Assembly (NCBI GenBank): GCA_965248035.1
Contig: OZ252054.1
Coordinates: forward strand, 2,356,001-2,420,000
DNA: 64,000 nucleotides
Reading direction: 5' to 3'
From: BJGV01 sp964194745
GTDB lineage: Bacteria > Pseudomonadota > Gammaproteobacteria > Burkholderiales > Nitrosomonadaceae
Shown here: piece after piece, positions 25,429 through 35,051 of the stretch
Numbering within the stretch: position 1 is the first letter of the stretch
Layout of the letters: every line of letters begins with the position of its first letter
Notes under the pieces: generated by a model
The model's database searches: none
The model's input: the letters and a program-made list of their open reading frames with translations, nothing else
What the model was told of the DNA's origin: nothing
Made by a program: the position numbers and the translations under genes

Positions 25429-26517
25429 TCAAATTAAACTCTTTCCATTCCGGACGAATGGATGCTTCACTACTCTTGCCCGAAGCGTCTTATCTCGCAC
25501 CAGTACCTGTACTTCATCACCCGCAGATATTTGTATTGGCAAGCGCGCAAGTGCAATAGATGCATTTAGTGTAGGCGAAAAGCCGCCACTGGTAATTTTG
25601 CCTTCGCTCCCTTCTTTGCTAGATTGCGTAGAAACTTTCTGGTGACTTCGTAATACGCCGCGATCTATCAGTAACAGACCAAATAATTGATATTTCACAT
25701 GTGTTTCTAGAAGTGCTTTTTTGCCAATGAAATTACGTTCACTTTTTAAATCAACCGTCCAGGTCAGTCCTGATTCCAGTGGGCTGGTAGTTTCGTCCAT
25801 ATCCTGGCCGTAAAGATTCATGCCAGCTTCGAGTCGTAACGTGTCACGTGCACCAAGTCCTGCAGGTGCCACTCCTGCGGCATGGAGTGAATTCCATAAA
25901 TCTGCAGCATCACTGTCGGGCAGTATGATTTCAAAGCCATCCTCACCAGTGTATCCGGTACGGGCAATAAAATATTTGTCAAACGTGGTTGCCTGAAAAA
26001 GTTTTAGATTTTCTGTTGCTGCTTGAGCTCCAGAAATAACTTGCCATACTTTAGCGCGGGCATTTGGACCCTGAACTGCTATCATAGCAAGATCCCGGCG
26101 CGGGGTAATCTCCAGTCCAGGAACAAGCTCATCGCGCCGAGCCTGTACCCACGACATATCTTTGTCGGCAGTGCCTGCATTTACAACCATGCGGAACCAC
26201 GATTCAGATAGGAAATATATGATGAGATCGTCGATTACCCCACCTCTAGGATTGAGCATACAGGTATAAAGCGCTTTACCTGGTTGCGTCAGCTTGTCTA
26301 CGTTGTTGGCGACTAGTTGCCGCAAAAGAACACGTACACCCTCACCCTTGATATCCACCGTAAGCATGTGTGATACGTCGAACATGCCTGCGTTACTACG
26401 TACTTTATGGTGTTCGTCAAGCTGAGAACCATAGTGTAAGGGCATGTCCCAGCCACCAAAGTCAACCATTTTTGCGTTCATGTTACGGTGAGTTTGATTA
26501 AGCGATGTCGTTTTCAT
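25429..26517 (-). CDS. gcvT: Aminomethyltransferase (glycine cleavage T protein)
   Basis: 362 residues. Opens with LNQTHRNMNAKMVDFGGWDMPLHYGS, and has the catalytic-Asp context FDVSHM and the folate-binding YTGEDGFEI and ARDTLRLEAGMNLYG segments. Transfers methylene from the aminomethyl arm to tetrahydrofolate, releasing ammonia. First gene after the glycine riboswitch; ATG at 26517. Confidence 0.97.
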   Translation of the reverse strand: MKTTSLNQTHRNMNAKMVDFGGWDMPLHYGSQLDEHHKVRSNAGMFDVSHMLTVDIKGEGVRVLLRQLVANNVDKLTQPGKALYTCMLNPRGGVIDDLIIYFLSESWFRMVVNAGTADKDMSWVQARRDELVPGLEITPRRDLAMIAVQGPNARAKVWQVISGAQAATENLKLFQATTFDKYFIARTGYTGEDGFEIILPDSDAADLWNSLHAAGVAPAGLGARDTLRLEAGMNLYGQDMDETTSPLESGLTWTVDLKSERNFIGKKALLETHVKYQLFGLLLIDRGVLRSHQKVSTQSSKEGSEGKITSGGFSPTLNASIALARLPIQISAGDEVQVLVRDKTLRARVVKHPFVRNGKSLI

Positions 26518-26536
26518 TACAAATAGTTTTTACAAA

Positions 26537-26571
26537 ATAAAAAAGGTGGAGCCATATCATATGGCTCCACC
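26537..26571 (-). terminator. Intrinsic terminator hairpin in the glycine riboswitch expression platform
   Basis: A 12-bp perfect stem GGTGGAGCCATA/TATGGCTCCACC with a tiny loop at 26545-26571, followed on the minus strand by TTTTTATTTT. It lies between the aptamers and gcvT and would stop transcription unless refolded. Confidence 0.85.
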
Positions 26572-26770
26572 CCTCTGTCCTTTTTACCTGAGAGATTATG
26601 GAACTTTTGTCCCGTGTGCCCCTTCGGTGGCCGATTTATATCGGCACTCTCCAGAATAGCCTGTAGCAAGCGGTCTTCAGAGATCAAGGCTGGCCTGATC
26701 TATGCCTGAGCGATTCCGGGGGGGTTGCGCCTTCGGCGGCGCTGATGAAGCTCGCGCACTCTTCCGTTTA
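26572..26770 (-). promoter_or_regulatory. Tandem glycine riboswitch upstream of gcvT
   Basis: Two aptamers in series on the minus strand. The first begins at GGAAGAGTGCGCGAG with a GCCGCCGAAGGCGCAACC arm and AATCGCTCAGGCA; the second begins CTGGAGAGTGCCGA with CACCGAAGGGGC and AATCTCTCAGGTAAAAAGGACAG. These are the conserved blocks of the gcvT glycine riboswitch. Glycine binding should favour transcription of gcvT-gcvH-gcvPA-tpx-gcvPB through the terminator at 26545-26571, as in other tandem glycine ON switches. Confidence 0.93.
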
Positions 26771-27050
26771 GATACAAATGGCTAAACACAAATTATACTC
26801 TAGCGTTGGTGGTTAAGACAAGGCATGCATACTTTACTCAGAATCGTTTTTGGTTCGTCAGCTTGTAAATTAGCTAACTCACAAATCTCAAAAATTACAA
26901 AATTAAGCAACGCTGATACACTTTAACTGTAGACTTAGAATAGACGATGCAAATTTTCATTTTACATACGATTTATGTAGTCCATAATAGATGGTATGTA
27001 TGCTCTGATAAATGAGTGAGGCGATATTGCGCCGACGTGATCCCTTAAGA

Positions 27051-28491
27051 ATGGCGCCGTAGCCTACTAAACCTCCACTTTTACTGGTTGACGACGACGT
27101 TCTTATTACTGAAACACTGAGTTTTATACTGAACCAGGATTTTGAGGTGTTCGTAGTTAAATCACGCCCTCAAGCCATCGAACTGGTGAGACAACTGGCG
27201 GTGCCCCCACAGTTAGCATTAGTTGACTTGGGACTGCCCCCTCCCTCACAGACCAGAAGAAGGTTTTCAGCTCATTACAGAACTTCTTGCACATTCTCCG
27301 GAAATGAAAATTCTGGTGCTGTCCGGTCAGAATGAAGAATCCCATGCACGCCATGCACGATCGCTAGGAGCGGTAGACTTTATAGCCAAACCATGTGATC
27401 CCCAAGATCTGAAAGCGCATCTGTTTAATGCTCTGAAAACCCATAAGGCTGAGGTTGATGCAAAGACTAGGGGCGGACCAGGTGATCTAGGAATGGTCGG
27501 AAATAGCGCGCCAATCGAAAAAATGCGCAACCAGATCATCAGCTATGCTACTGCGCTTTACCCAGTATTGATCGAGGGTGAATCGGGTAGCGGAAAGGAA
27601 CTTGTAGCAGCTCAGCTACATCGCCTGAGTAAGAAATCTAGCGCACCTTTTCTCGCGCTCAATTGTGCTGCCATTTCTCCTACGTTGGTTGAGCCGACAC
27701 TGTTTGGTTACAGCAAGGGCGCATTTACAGGTGCTGTCAGCGCCAAAGCCGGTTATTTCGAGGATGCTGGAGAAGGAGCGTTATTTTTGGACGAAATAGG
27801 CGAATTGCCATTGGACTTGCAGGCAAAGCTATTAAGAGTATTGGAAAATGGTGAATATCAACGAGTGGGTGAAACCCAGACACGTAAAAGCAATGCGCGC
27901 GTGATTGCTGCGACAAATCGTGATCTTCGCCAGGAAACACACGCCAAGCGTTTTCGCTCTGATCTCTATCATCGTCTCAGTGTGTTTACCATAAATGTGC
28001 CGTCGCTTCGGGAATTGGGTGATGACCGATTGCTATTATTGGAATTTTTTCGGGACTTTTACTCTACACGAGGGAGTAGTGAACCATTTGATCTCAGTGT
28101 TGATGCAGTAGTGCGGTGGCAGAGCTATCATTTCCCAGGCAACGTGAGAGAATTGCGCAACATTGTGATTCGCCTTTCTACTAAATATGCTGGCCAAACA
28201 GTGGGTTTGGAACAATTGGAAGGTGAGCTGGATACCGGGGAGGGCAAGGAGGATTTGACTGAGTCTCTCGTACCAGGGGATACCGAAACACAACAGGAGT
28301 TAGCAAGAAAGCATTTACAATACCAACAAAATTTCAGTCTGGATCATACGCTCAAGCAATGGGAACAAAGCTATGTTGAAGCGGCACTTAAGTTAACTCA
28401 CGGTAACGTTAGCCAAGCAGCAAAACTTTTGGGAATAAACCGGACCACGCTATATAGCCGAATGGAGGCTGCAGAGAAAGTACAAGATTGA
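27051..28491 (+). pseudogene. NtrC-type sigma-54 response regulator, nonsense- and frameshift-disrupted
   Basis: An ATG at 27051 is followed by two codons and TAG (27060-27062), after which the same frame gives PTKPPLLLVDDDVLITETLS, a receiver domain with its acidic pocket, to VDLGLPP near 27240. There the frame shifts in a CCCCCTCCCTC run, and the second frame continues PHRPEEGFQLI, KILVLSGQNEES, FIAKPCD, then an intact AAA+ domain (GESGSGKE, GAFTGA) and a Fis-type helix-turn-helix (GNVSQAAKLLGINRTTLYSR). A 422-residue product from 27223 lacking most of the receiver could still be made. Likely partner: the histidine kinase at 43807-45540; likely target: the sigma-54 pilin promoter at 45780. 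Confidence 0.8.
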
Positions 28492-28618
28492 GTCTTGTCC
28501 AACTAACCTTGTATTACTAGGATGAGTAAATTTGTCAGTCGAGATATACCTTATTGGTGCATTTACAGGTATTAACTTAAATTCGCTACCAGGTTTCTGA
28601 AGTACAAGGGGCAGAAGA

Positions 28619-29551
28619 ATGTACCTTAGCCATTTTGGGCTTGCTGAGCAGCCTTTTACTATTACCCCAGTCACCGATTTTTTTTATGGTGGAGCCAACC
28701 GTGGCGAGACACTAGAGGCACTGATCTACGCGATCATGCATGGTGAGGGCATAATCAAGGTAACAGGCGAAGTTGACAGTGGTAAAACCATGCTATGTCG
28801 CGTACTGATGGAGTGGTTGCCGGAAAATGTGGAAACCATTTATCTTGCTAACCCAAGCCTATCGCGAGAGGAAATTCTTTATTCTATTGCCGATGACTTA
28901 AATCTTGATCTGGCTGGAAGTCGTGCTAACGAAGCGTTGCGCGTGCTACAAAATGTGCTAATCGAAAAGTATGCGGCAGGCAAGCAGGTGGTGGTGTTAA
29001 TAGATGAAGCCCACGCCATGCCGGTGGAAACGCTGGAGGAATTACGACTGCTCTACAATCTTGAATCGACCCGTCACAAGTTACTTAAAATTGTTTTGTT
29101 TGGTCAAACTGAACTGGACGATATGCTATCTTTACCAAAAATGCGTCAACTCAAAGATCGCATCACCCATCATTTCACTACACAACCATTTAGCGTAGAA
29201 GCAGTAAATGAGTACTTGATGTTCCGTATGCGCGCAGCAGGCTATCACGGCCCAGACAATTTTGCTTCCGAAGCGGTAGGTTTGATAGCCAGAGCTTCGG
29301 GTGGGCTTACTAGGCGAGTGAACATTTATGCTGACAAGTCGTTGCTAGCAGCGTTCATTGGCAACACCCATGGTATAATCGTAGATCACGTTAAGGCAGC
29401 GATTGGGGACTCAGAACTCAAGCACAATCGAAGATGGCTTGACAGACTTACAGAGCACAGAAGGCCCAATAGTTCCAACTGGTCAAACCCCTGGGTGGTA
29501 GGGGGTCTTGCCTTGATAGTTGGCGCAATATTGGGTGGACTCGTTTGGTAA
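28619..29551 (+). CDS. mshM: MshM/ExeA-like AAA ATPase, truncated
   Basis: 310 residues. Opens MYLSHFGLAEQPFTITP, then Walker A GEVDSGKT near residue 51 and Walker B VVVLIDEAHAM near residue 125, with a membrane helix at the very C-terminus (about 290-309). ExeA/MshM ATPases sit at the inner membrane and help pilus or secretin assembly at the cell wall. Homologues continue with a periplasmic proline-rich and SPOR-like part; here a TAA cuts it off directly after the helix (see next entry). AGGGG precedes the ATG. Confidence 0.82.
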   Translation: MYLSHFGLAEQPFTITPVTDFFYGGANRGETLEALIYAIMHGEGIIKVTGEVDSGKTMLCRVLMEWLPENVETIYLANPSLSREEILYSIADDLNLDLAGSRANEALRVLQNVLIEKYAAGKQVVVLIDEAHAMPVETLEELRLLYNLESTRHKLLKIVLFGQTELDDMLSLPKMRQLKDRITHHFTTQPFSVEAVNEYLMFRMRAAGYHGPDNFASEAVGLIARASGGLTRRVNIYADKSLLAAFIGNTHGIIVDHVKAAIGDSELKHNRRWLDRLTEHRRPNSSNWSNPWVVGGLALIVGAILGGLVW

Positions 29552-29746
29552 GTATTCTGCTCCGAGACGGGAGCTATTACTAGCAATGTTGCTCCACAGC
29601 CAGTTGCGGTAACAACTCCAGTTTCTACCCACTTTTCAATAGTTGAAACAGCAGCCTACAGTTTTTCCCCTTTTGTGCCGATATCATCATCTAACCCTTC
29701 TAAAGTTGATGAGGATGAGGCTGCACGATTGCCAAAAGTTAGGTGA
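29552..29746 (+). pseudogene. Decayed C-terminal extension of the MshM-like ATPase
   Basis: The frame of the ATPase stays open for 65 codons after its TAA, reading a Pro/Thr/Ser-rich linker (NVAPQPVAVTTPV) and SSSNPSKVDEDEAARLPK, which resembles the linker leading into the periplasmic domain of longer homologues. It ends in TGA, and a shifted frame continues GDDARILD before more stops. No start codon suits it. It shows the gene was once longer. Confidence 0.45.
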
Positions 29747-29873
29747 TGATGCAAGGATTCTGGATTGTAGTTTGTGAGGTTGGCCTTAGAAGATTTAGAT
29801 TTGTAGGGTTTCTTTCAGTGGCTTGGGTAAAAGTGCGATACTTTCATAGATAGCTGTTAATAAATAAGATGTT

Positions 29874-31755
29874 ATGTATAATATTTCATTAAAAATCGCT
29901 TGCTTATGTCTACTGCTTGGTTCTTGTGCTACGAATCCACCTGAGATCTCAAAAGGGCACATTAGCGTTGAATCCGCCAAACCCCCACGCACGGGTGTTA
30001 TTCCCCAGCCAGTAAAACAGGCAATCCTTCTACCATCACCCAAACCCGTCACCAAACCCGTCACCAAACCCGACAAATATAGCGTGGTAGTGACTAGTGT
30101 TTCCGTTCCAGAGATTCTTTTCGCGCTAGCACGCGACGCTAGCCTTAATCTGGATATCCATCCTGGTATTAGAGGGGTGGTTACGATGAACGCCATTAAT
30201 CAGACCCTGCCACAAATTCTTAAACGTATTGCCAGACACGTGGACATACTGTATGAAATGGATGGACCGAATTTAGCGGTTATGCCTGACACCCCATTCC
30301 TACGCAAGTACAAGATTGACTACCTGAATATGACGCGAGATACGACCGGTACCATAGGAATCGCCACTCAGATTTCTACCCCCGGTACTATGGGTTCAGG
30401 GGGGCTAGAGGGGGGGGGCAGCTGAGAGCTGGGGTAATGTTTCGCTTACTTCAGTTGCAAATGTATCCAAAAATCGTTTTTGGGAAACTCTAGAGAAGAA
30501 TTTGCGTGACCTGTTACGGGAAACGGACAAAATCCTGCCTGCCGGTTCACCTTCCCCAGAAGAAGAAAAGGCAGAAGCGGAGTTGAATGAGGCAGAAAGA
30601 CGCAGCGAGGAGCGCAAGGACAAGGCTAAAGCAGAGGATCAATCCCCCGATTTTCAGACAGTCCAGATAGTTAAACCAGATATACAGAGTGAGGATGATG
30701 CTGCGGTCAGAGCAGCAAAGCGGGCATTATCCAGAGCAAAAAATTTACCGACCTTCCGCGAGGCTGCTTCTGTTATTTCTAATACAGAGGCGGGAATAAT
30801 CATGGTTCGTGCTACCGGTCGCCAGCATGAAAAAGTGCAGGGGTTTCTTGATCACGTCATGACAAATGTGCGCCGTCAGGTACTCATAGAAGCTACTATC
30901 GTTGAGGTAAACCTTAACCGAAACTTCCAAAAGGGTATTGACTGGCAATACCTTCAGGATAATAACCCTCAGTTGGCGATTAGCCAGGGTTCGGTGGGTC
31001 AAACCATAGATGCTGTGACGGGCGCATTGCTACCGGTTGTGGGCCCAGCGGTGGTTGCTGGCCAGTTTTTCACCGCAGCTTTCCGTGAAGGTGGTTTTAC
31101 CTCGGCTATTGAGCTGCTTGAAGCCTTCGGCACCACAAAAGTTATTTCAAGCCCAAAATTATCCGTGCTCAACAATCAGACAGCAGTCTTGAAAGTAGTA
31201 GATAACCGAGTTTACTTCACGGTTCGGGCAAATGTCTCACAGAGTCAGTTTAATGTGGTGAACACTTTTACTTCCACTCCCCACACTGTATCAGTAGGAT
31301 TCGTGATGAGTGTTACTCCACAGATTGGAGACGACAACTCGGTTTTACTGAATTTGCGACCCACTATTTCCCGCATCATTGGTCCTGGAGTACGGGATCC
31401 CAATCCGCAGCTTACCGAGGTGGTCAGCATTATCCCTGAGATTCAAACGCGCGAGATGGAATCACTGATAAGGGTAAATAACGGGGACATCGCCGTGATG
31501 GGTGGGCTAATGCAGGACTCTGTGGACAACAGGAACGCTACTGTTCCTGGCTTAGCTAGTCTCCCACTGCTCGGATATTTGTTTCAGAACCGTAACGAAA
31601 CTTCGGACAAGACCGAGCTGGTAATCTTCGTACGGCCAGTTGTGATCAAGCAAGCCAGTTTGAGTGGCGACTACGAGCACTTACGTGGATCGCTTCCCAA
31701 TGACAAATTTCTTGTCAAGCCCCGTCCTGTGGTGGGTGAACTTGGAGACAGATAG
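29874..31755 (+). pseudogene. mshL: MSHA pilus secretin, frameshifted at a G9 tract
   Basis: ATG 29874 gives a lipoprotein signal (LLLGSC, C18), a PVTKPVTKP repeat, and the secretin N-domains (SVSVPEILFALARDASLNLDIHPGI). At 30410-30418 nine consecutive G lead to TGA at 30423. With eight G the frame runs on without break through SWGNVSLTSVANVSKNRFW to the secretin core (GIDWQYLQDNNPQ, VISSPKLSVLNNQTA, GDIAVMGGLMQDS, PLLGYLF, ELVIFVRPVV) and TAG at 31755. The product would form the outer-membrane pilus channel. The downstream part could initiate at 30502 but would lack signal peptide and N-domains. Possible slippage switch, fixed loss or sequencing error. Confidence 0.85.
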
Positions 31756-31757
31756 CC

Positions 31758-33068
31758 ATGAGCCTGTTGCTGGAGGCTTTGAAAAAAGCTGAGCGGAACA
31801 AACTGGGGGAGAAAGAGCAAACTGCGCTGGTTCAAAACAACGCGATAGTTGAAAATACTACCGCTACATCTGTTTCGGGTTACCCCTCTGGTGAAAAGCT
31901 GGAACTTGTTCCAGAGAAAACCTCCTCTTCATATGATGTACCGAAAGAACAAACCAATCACGCGTCAACTCAAGATCGTATAGTTGCGCAAAATTTATTT
32001 TCGGTAAAGCAAAATAAGATAGGTGGCATCAGAATAGGACACACTACTAAATGGGTAATCTTTTCGGGAGTTGTGTTGATTGCAATGATGAGCGGAGCCT
32101 ATTACGTGTGGCAGGAGACAACGTATACTTCCGGAATCGCTCCCCAGTCAAATGAGCTCAAGCTTGCTCCTGCTCGTCAATGGAGCGGGGGACTTCAGGT
32201 TCCACCACAAGCCAAAACAAGTGTTTTACCTGGATCAAACCTTGCTATGGCACCCATGGCTCAGACACCGATATCAAGGGATTCTGAGGAGAGAGCGAAG
32301 GGATCTGTACCACTTTCCGGGAATGATGATGCTTCAGGCACCGATATCATAGTAGATACACCCCCACCTTTACCTCCTGTCAACCTGGAGCAATCTTCCG
32401 TGTTGTCTGCGAGTGGGTGGGAGAGTATACAAGACAGAGCTGGTATAAATTCATCCTATTCTGAGCATCCTATCAGTATTCAGTACAACCCAAGTACGAA
32501 TATAGTTTCCCCGCAATTAACGGCCGCCTACCAGGCCTACATTGCAGGTGATTTGGATGTTGCCAAGCAGCACTATCTGAAACAGTTAGAGAGTAACTCG
32601 AGTAATAAGGATGTGCTACTGGGGCTTGCTGCCATTGCTACGCGCATGGGGCAAGATAATGAGGCACAAACGTATTACCTACGCATATTGGAATTGGATC
32701 CACGCGATCCTTCAGCGATTGCTGGTATGGCTGGACTTGTACAGGTCGCTGATCCCAATCAGACCGAGAGTCGGCTAAAAATCCTTTTGACGCAGCAACC
32801 TGGTGCCTCAGCACTACATTTTACGCTGGGCAACAATTATGTCACTCAGTTACGCTGGGCTGAGGCACAACAATCTTTCTTCCGTGCCCTCAGTATTGAT
32901 TCTACCAATGCCGATTACGCTTTTAATCTTGCAGTCAGCCTCGATCATCTGAATAAGATCAAGCTGGCGGCTAAATACTACAGTAGGGCGCTGGTGCTAG
33001 CTGGTAACTCCCCAGTTGGGTTTAAAAAGGCACAAGCATCAGAGCGACTCAAAGAATTAGCGCAGTAG
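31758..33068 (+). CDS. mshN: MshN-like TPR protein
   Basis: 436 residues, 2 bases after the secretin stop. Begins with the MSLLLEALKKAERNK motif shared by this family, then a disordered stretch, one membrane helix at about residues 97-117, a Pro/Ser-rich region, and tetratricopeptide repeats from about residue 250 (AYQAYIAGDLDVAKQHYLK, NEAQTYYLRILELDPRDPSA, WAEAQQSFFRALSIDSTNAD). The periplasmic TPR domain should scaffold pilus-assembly proteins. Frame intact. Confidence 0.83.
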   Translation: MSLLLEALKKAERNKLGEKEQTALVQNNAIVENTTATSVSGYPSGEKLELVPEKTSSSYDVPKEQTNHASTQDRIVAQNLFSVKQNKIGGIRIGHTTKWVIFSGVVLIAMMSGAYYVWQETTYTSGIAPQSNELKLAPARQWSGGLQVPPQAKTSVLPGSNLAMAPMAQTPISRDSEERAKGSVPLSGNDDASGTDIIVDTPPPLPPVNLEQSSVLSASGWESIQDRAGINSSYSEHPISIQYNPSTNIVSPQLTAAYQAYIAGDLDVAKQHYLKQLESNSSNKDVLLGLAAIATRMGQDNEAQTYYLRILELDPRDPSAIAGMAGLVQVADPNQTESRLKILLTQQPGASALHFTLGNNYVTQLRWAEAQQSFFRALSIDSTNADYAFNLAVSLDHLNKIKLAAKYYSRALVLAGNSPVGFKKAQASERLKELAQ

Positions 33069-33100
33069 TAGATTTTGCACAGCTAACCCTCTAAAAATAT

Positions 33101-34852
33101 ATGTCAACCTCAATATCAGAAGAACGATCAGAAGAATTTCCAGAAAATCCATCAGGAAAACCGCTGGGGCAATTACTGGTCGAGAAGGGCGTCATCAGCG
33201 AGGATCAGTTACGCATTACTTTGCTAGAGCAAAGTAAGCGCCACTTGCCACTCGGACGGCTGATGGTAGGTCTCGGCTTTTTATCCGAAGCGACCATCCG
33301 TGACGTAATGGCTGAGAGCGTGGGGCAGGAGAGCGTTGATCTTTCTAATAGCATCGTTGATGCAGCAGCCATCAAGCTGATTCCGAAGGAAATGGCGCGA
33401 CGTTTTTTGTTGCTGCCTCTAGCGTTGGATAAGAACGAGCGTACGCTAACGCTAGCGATTGCCGATCCCGACAATATCATTGCTCTAGATCAAGTGCGTG
33501 CACTGATCAAGGATGAATACCGTCTCATTATCCAGATTGCTCGTGAATCCGAAATTATCCGTTCGATAGACCAGTATTACGGTTTTGAGCTTTCGATTGA
33601 CGGTATTTTGCATGAGATCGAACCCGGCGAGATGGATTACCAGTCTCTGCAAACGGGGGTTGATGAGTTTAGTCAGCCGGTAGTACGCTTGATTGATGCG
33701 CTACTATCAGACGCAGTACAGCGCGGTGCATCTGACATACACTTCGAACCAGAATCCAGTTTTCTGCGTATCCGGTATCGTGTTGATGGCGTACTGCGCC
33801 AAGTGCGTAGTTTGCACAAGAGCTTCTGGCCATCAATGGTAGTGCGACTAAAAGTAATGAGTAATATGAATATTGCTGAGACTCGCGCACCCCAAGATGG
33901 TCGCATTTCGTTACGCCTATCAGGGCGGCCCATAGATTTTCGTGTAGCTTCACAGCCCACTACTCATGGTGAGAACCTGGTTTTGCGAATCCTGGACCGG
34001 CAGAAAGGTATCGTACCGATAGAATACTTGGGTTTGCCGGAAGAAACGTCAGCTAACCTCAGGATCATGATCGCCCGACCAGAAGGAATCATCCTGGTAA
34101 CCGGGCCGACTGGCAGTGGCAAGACTACCACACTATATTCTGTGCTCAGTCACATCAATACCGAAGCCGTTAATATCATGACCCTGGAAGATCCCGTTGA
34201 GTACCCAATGGTAATGATCCGTCAAACCTCAGTGAATGAAGCAGCTAAGCTTGATTTTGCTAGTGGTGTGCGCTCTATGCTGCGCCAGGATCCAGATATC
34301 ATACTTGTGGGTGTTGTGGGAGAAATTCGCGATCATCCTACCGCCGAGATGGCCTTTCGCGCTGCTATGACCGGGCATCAGGTATATTCCACACTACATA
34401 GCAACTCCTCTATCGGTGCGATTCCGCGCCTACTTGACATCGGTATGCTGCCGGACATCATGGCAGGTAACATTATTGGGATTGTCGCACAACGGTTGAT
34501 ACGTGTGCTCTGTAGACATTGCAAAGAACCCTATGCACCAAATGCTGCCGAGATAAAGCTGCTTGGGATTTTGCCAGATCAACCAGAACAGACCATTTAC
34601 CGTCCAGTTGGCTGCGATTTGTGTGAGCGTAATGGTTATAACGGTCGAGTAGCGATCATGGAACTGCTGAAAATGGATCAGGACATCGATGAACTGATTG
34701 CACGCCGTGCCACTGCGTGCGAGCTCAAGACATTAGCGTTGGAGAAAGGGTTTCGTCCGCTTGTAGAGGATGCGATTCAGCGCGTTATGGACGGAGTTAC
34801 TTCGCTAAGTGAAGTGTCTAGGGTGGTTGATCTTACTCACCGGATAGTTTGA
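33101..34852 (+). CDS. mshE: MSHA pilus assembly ATPase (GspE/PilB family)
   Basis: 583 residues. N-terminal MshEN-type c-di-GMP-binding-like domain (GQLLVEKGVISEDQL and repeat), Walker A GPTGSGKTTTLYSVL near residue 342, and the zinc-binding tetracysteine CRHCKEPY...CDLCERNGYNGR. The Walker B region reads DPDIILVGVVGEIRD, three residues longer than the usual DPDIILVGEIRD; a 9-bp imperfect tandem duplication (TTGTGGGTG/TTGTGGGAG, 34305-34322) explains it. Its effect on ATPase activity is unknown. It powers pilus extension. The stop TGA lies inside the target duplication of element 3. Confidence 0.9.
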   Translation: MSTSISEERSEEFPENPSGKPLGQLLVEKGVISEDQLRITLLEQSKRHLPLGRLMVGLGFLSEATIRDVMAESVGQESVDLSNSIVDAAAIKLIPKEMARRFLLLPLALDKNERTLTLAIADPDNIIALDQVRALIKDEYRLIIQIARESEIIRSIDQYYGFELSIDGILHEIEPGEMDYQSLQTGVDEFSQPVVRLIDALLSDAVQRGASDIHFEPESSFLRIRYRVDGVLRQVRSLHKSFWPSMVVRLKVMSNMNIAETRAPQDGRISLRLSGRPIDFRVASQPTTHGENLVLRILDRQKGIVPIEYLGLPEETSANLRIMIARPEGIILVTGPTGSGKTTTLYSVLSHINTEAVNIMTLEDPVEYPMVMIRQTSVNEAAKLDFASGVRSMLRQDPDIILVGVVGEIRDHPTAEMAFRAAMTGHQVYSTLHSNSSIGAIPRLLDIGMLPDIMAGNIIGIVAQRLIRVLCRHCKEPYAPNAAEIKLLGILPDQPEQTIYRPVGCDLCERNGYNGRVAIMELLKMDQDIDELIARRATACELKTLALEKGFRPLVEDAIQRVMDGVTSLSEVSRVVDLTHRIV

Positions 34853-34855
34853 TTA

Positions 34856-34880
34856 GGGAATTATATACATTAGTCACAAA
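34856..34880 (+). repeat. Terminal inverted repeat, element 3 left
   Basis: Identical to the complement of 37662-37686 except for the outermost base. The first four to thirteen bases (GGGAATTATATAC) are shared with element 1. Confidence 0.93.
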
Positions 34881-34886
34881 ATCCAG

Positions 34887-35051
34887 CTATCCTATGCTTC
34901 TTATAGGTCTGAAAATCGCCTTTCGAACAGTTTTTCTACTTACTCCGGGCATATTCACTATCTGTTCATTTTCAGCTTTGGATGGTTGATACTTATTCTG
35001 TTGCGGCATATCTATGACTCTCTCCGGCGTTTTGATTTCTCTTTTATTCAT
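34887..35051 (-). CDS. Tiny terminal ORF of element 3
   Basis: 54 residues from ATG 35051, overlapping the nuclease stop (cATGAATAA), so translation is coupled. Basic and polar, MNKREIKTPERVIDMPQQNK, with SRKTVRKAIFRPIRS at the end. No family recognised. Element 1 has a comparable small basic ORF in the same position. Possibilities are a regulator of the restriction-modification pair or a DNA-binding accessory; neither is shown. Confidence 0.45.
   Translation of the reverse strand: MNKREIKTPERVIDMPQQNKYQPSKAENEQIVNMPGVSRKTVRKAIFRPIRSIG

Noticed and set aside
33669..33960. Two overlapping antisense frames in mshE
   Set aside because: Both are shadows of the conserved ATPase coding sequence.
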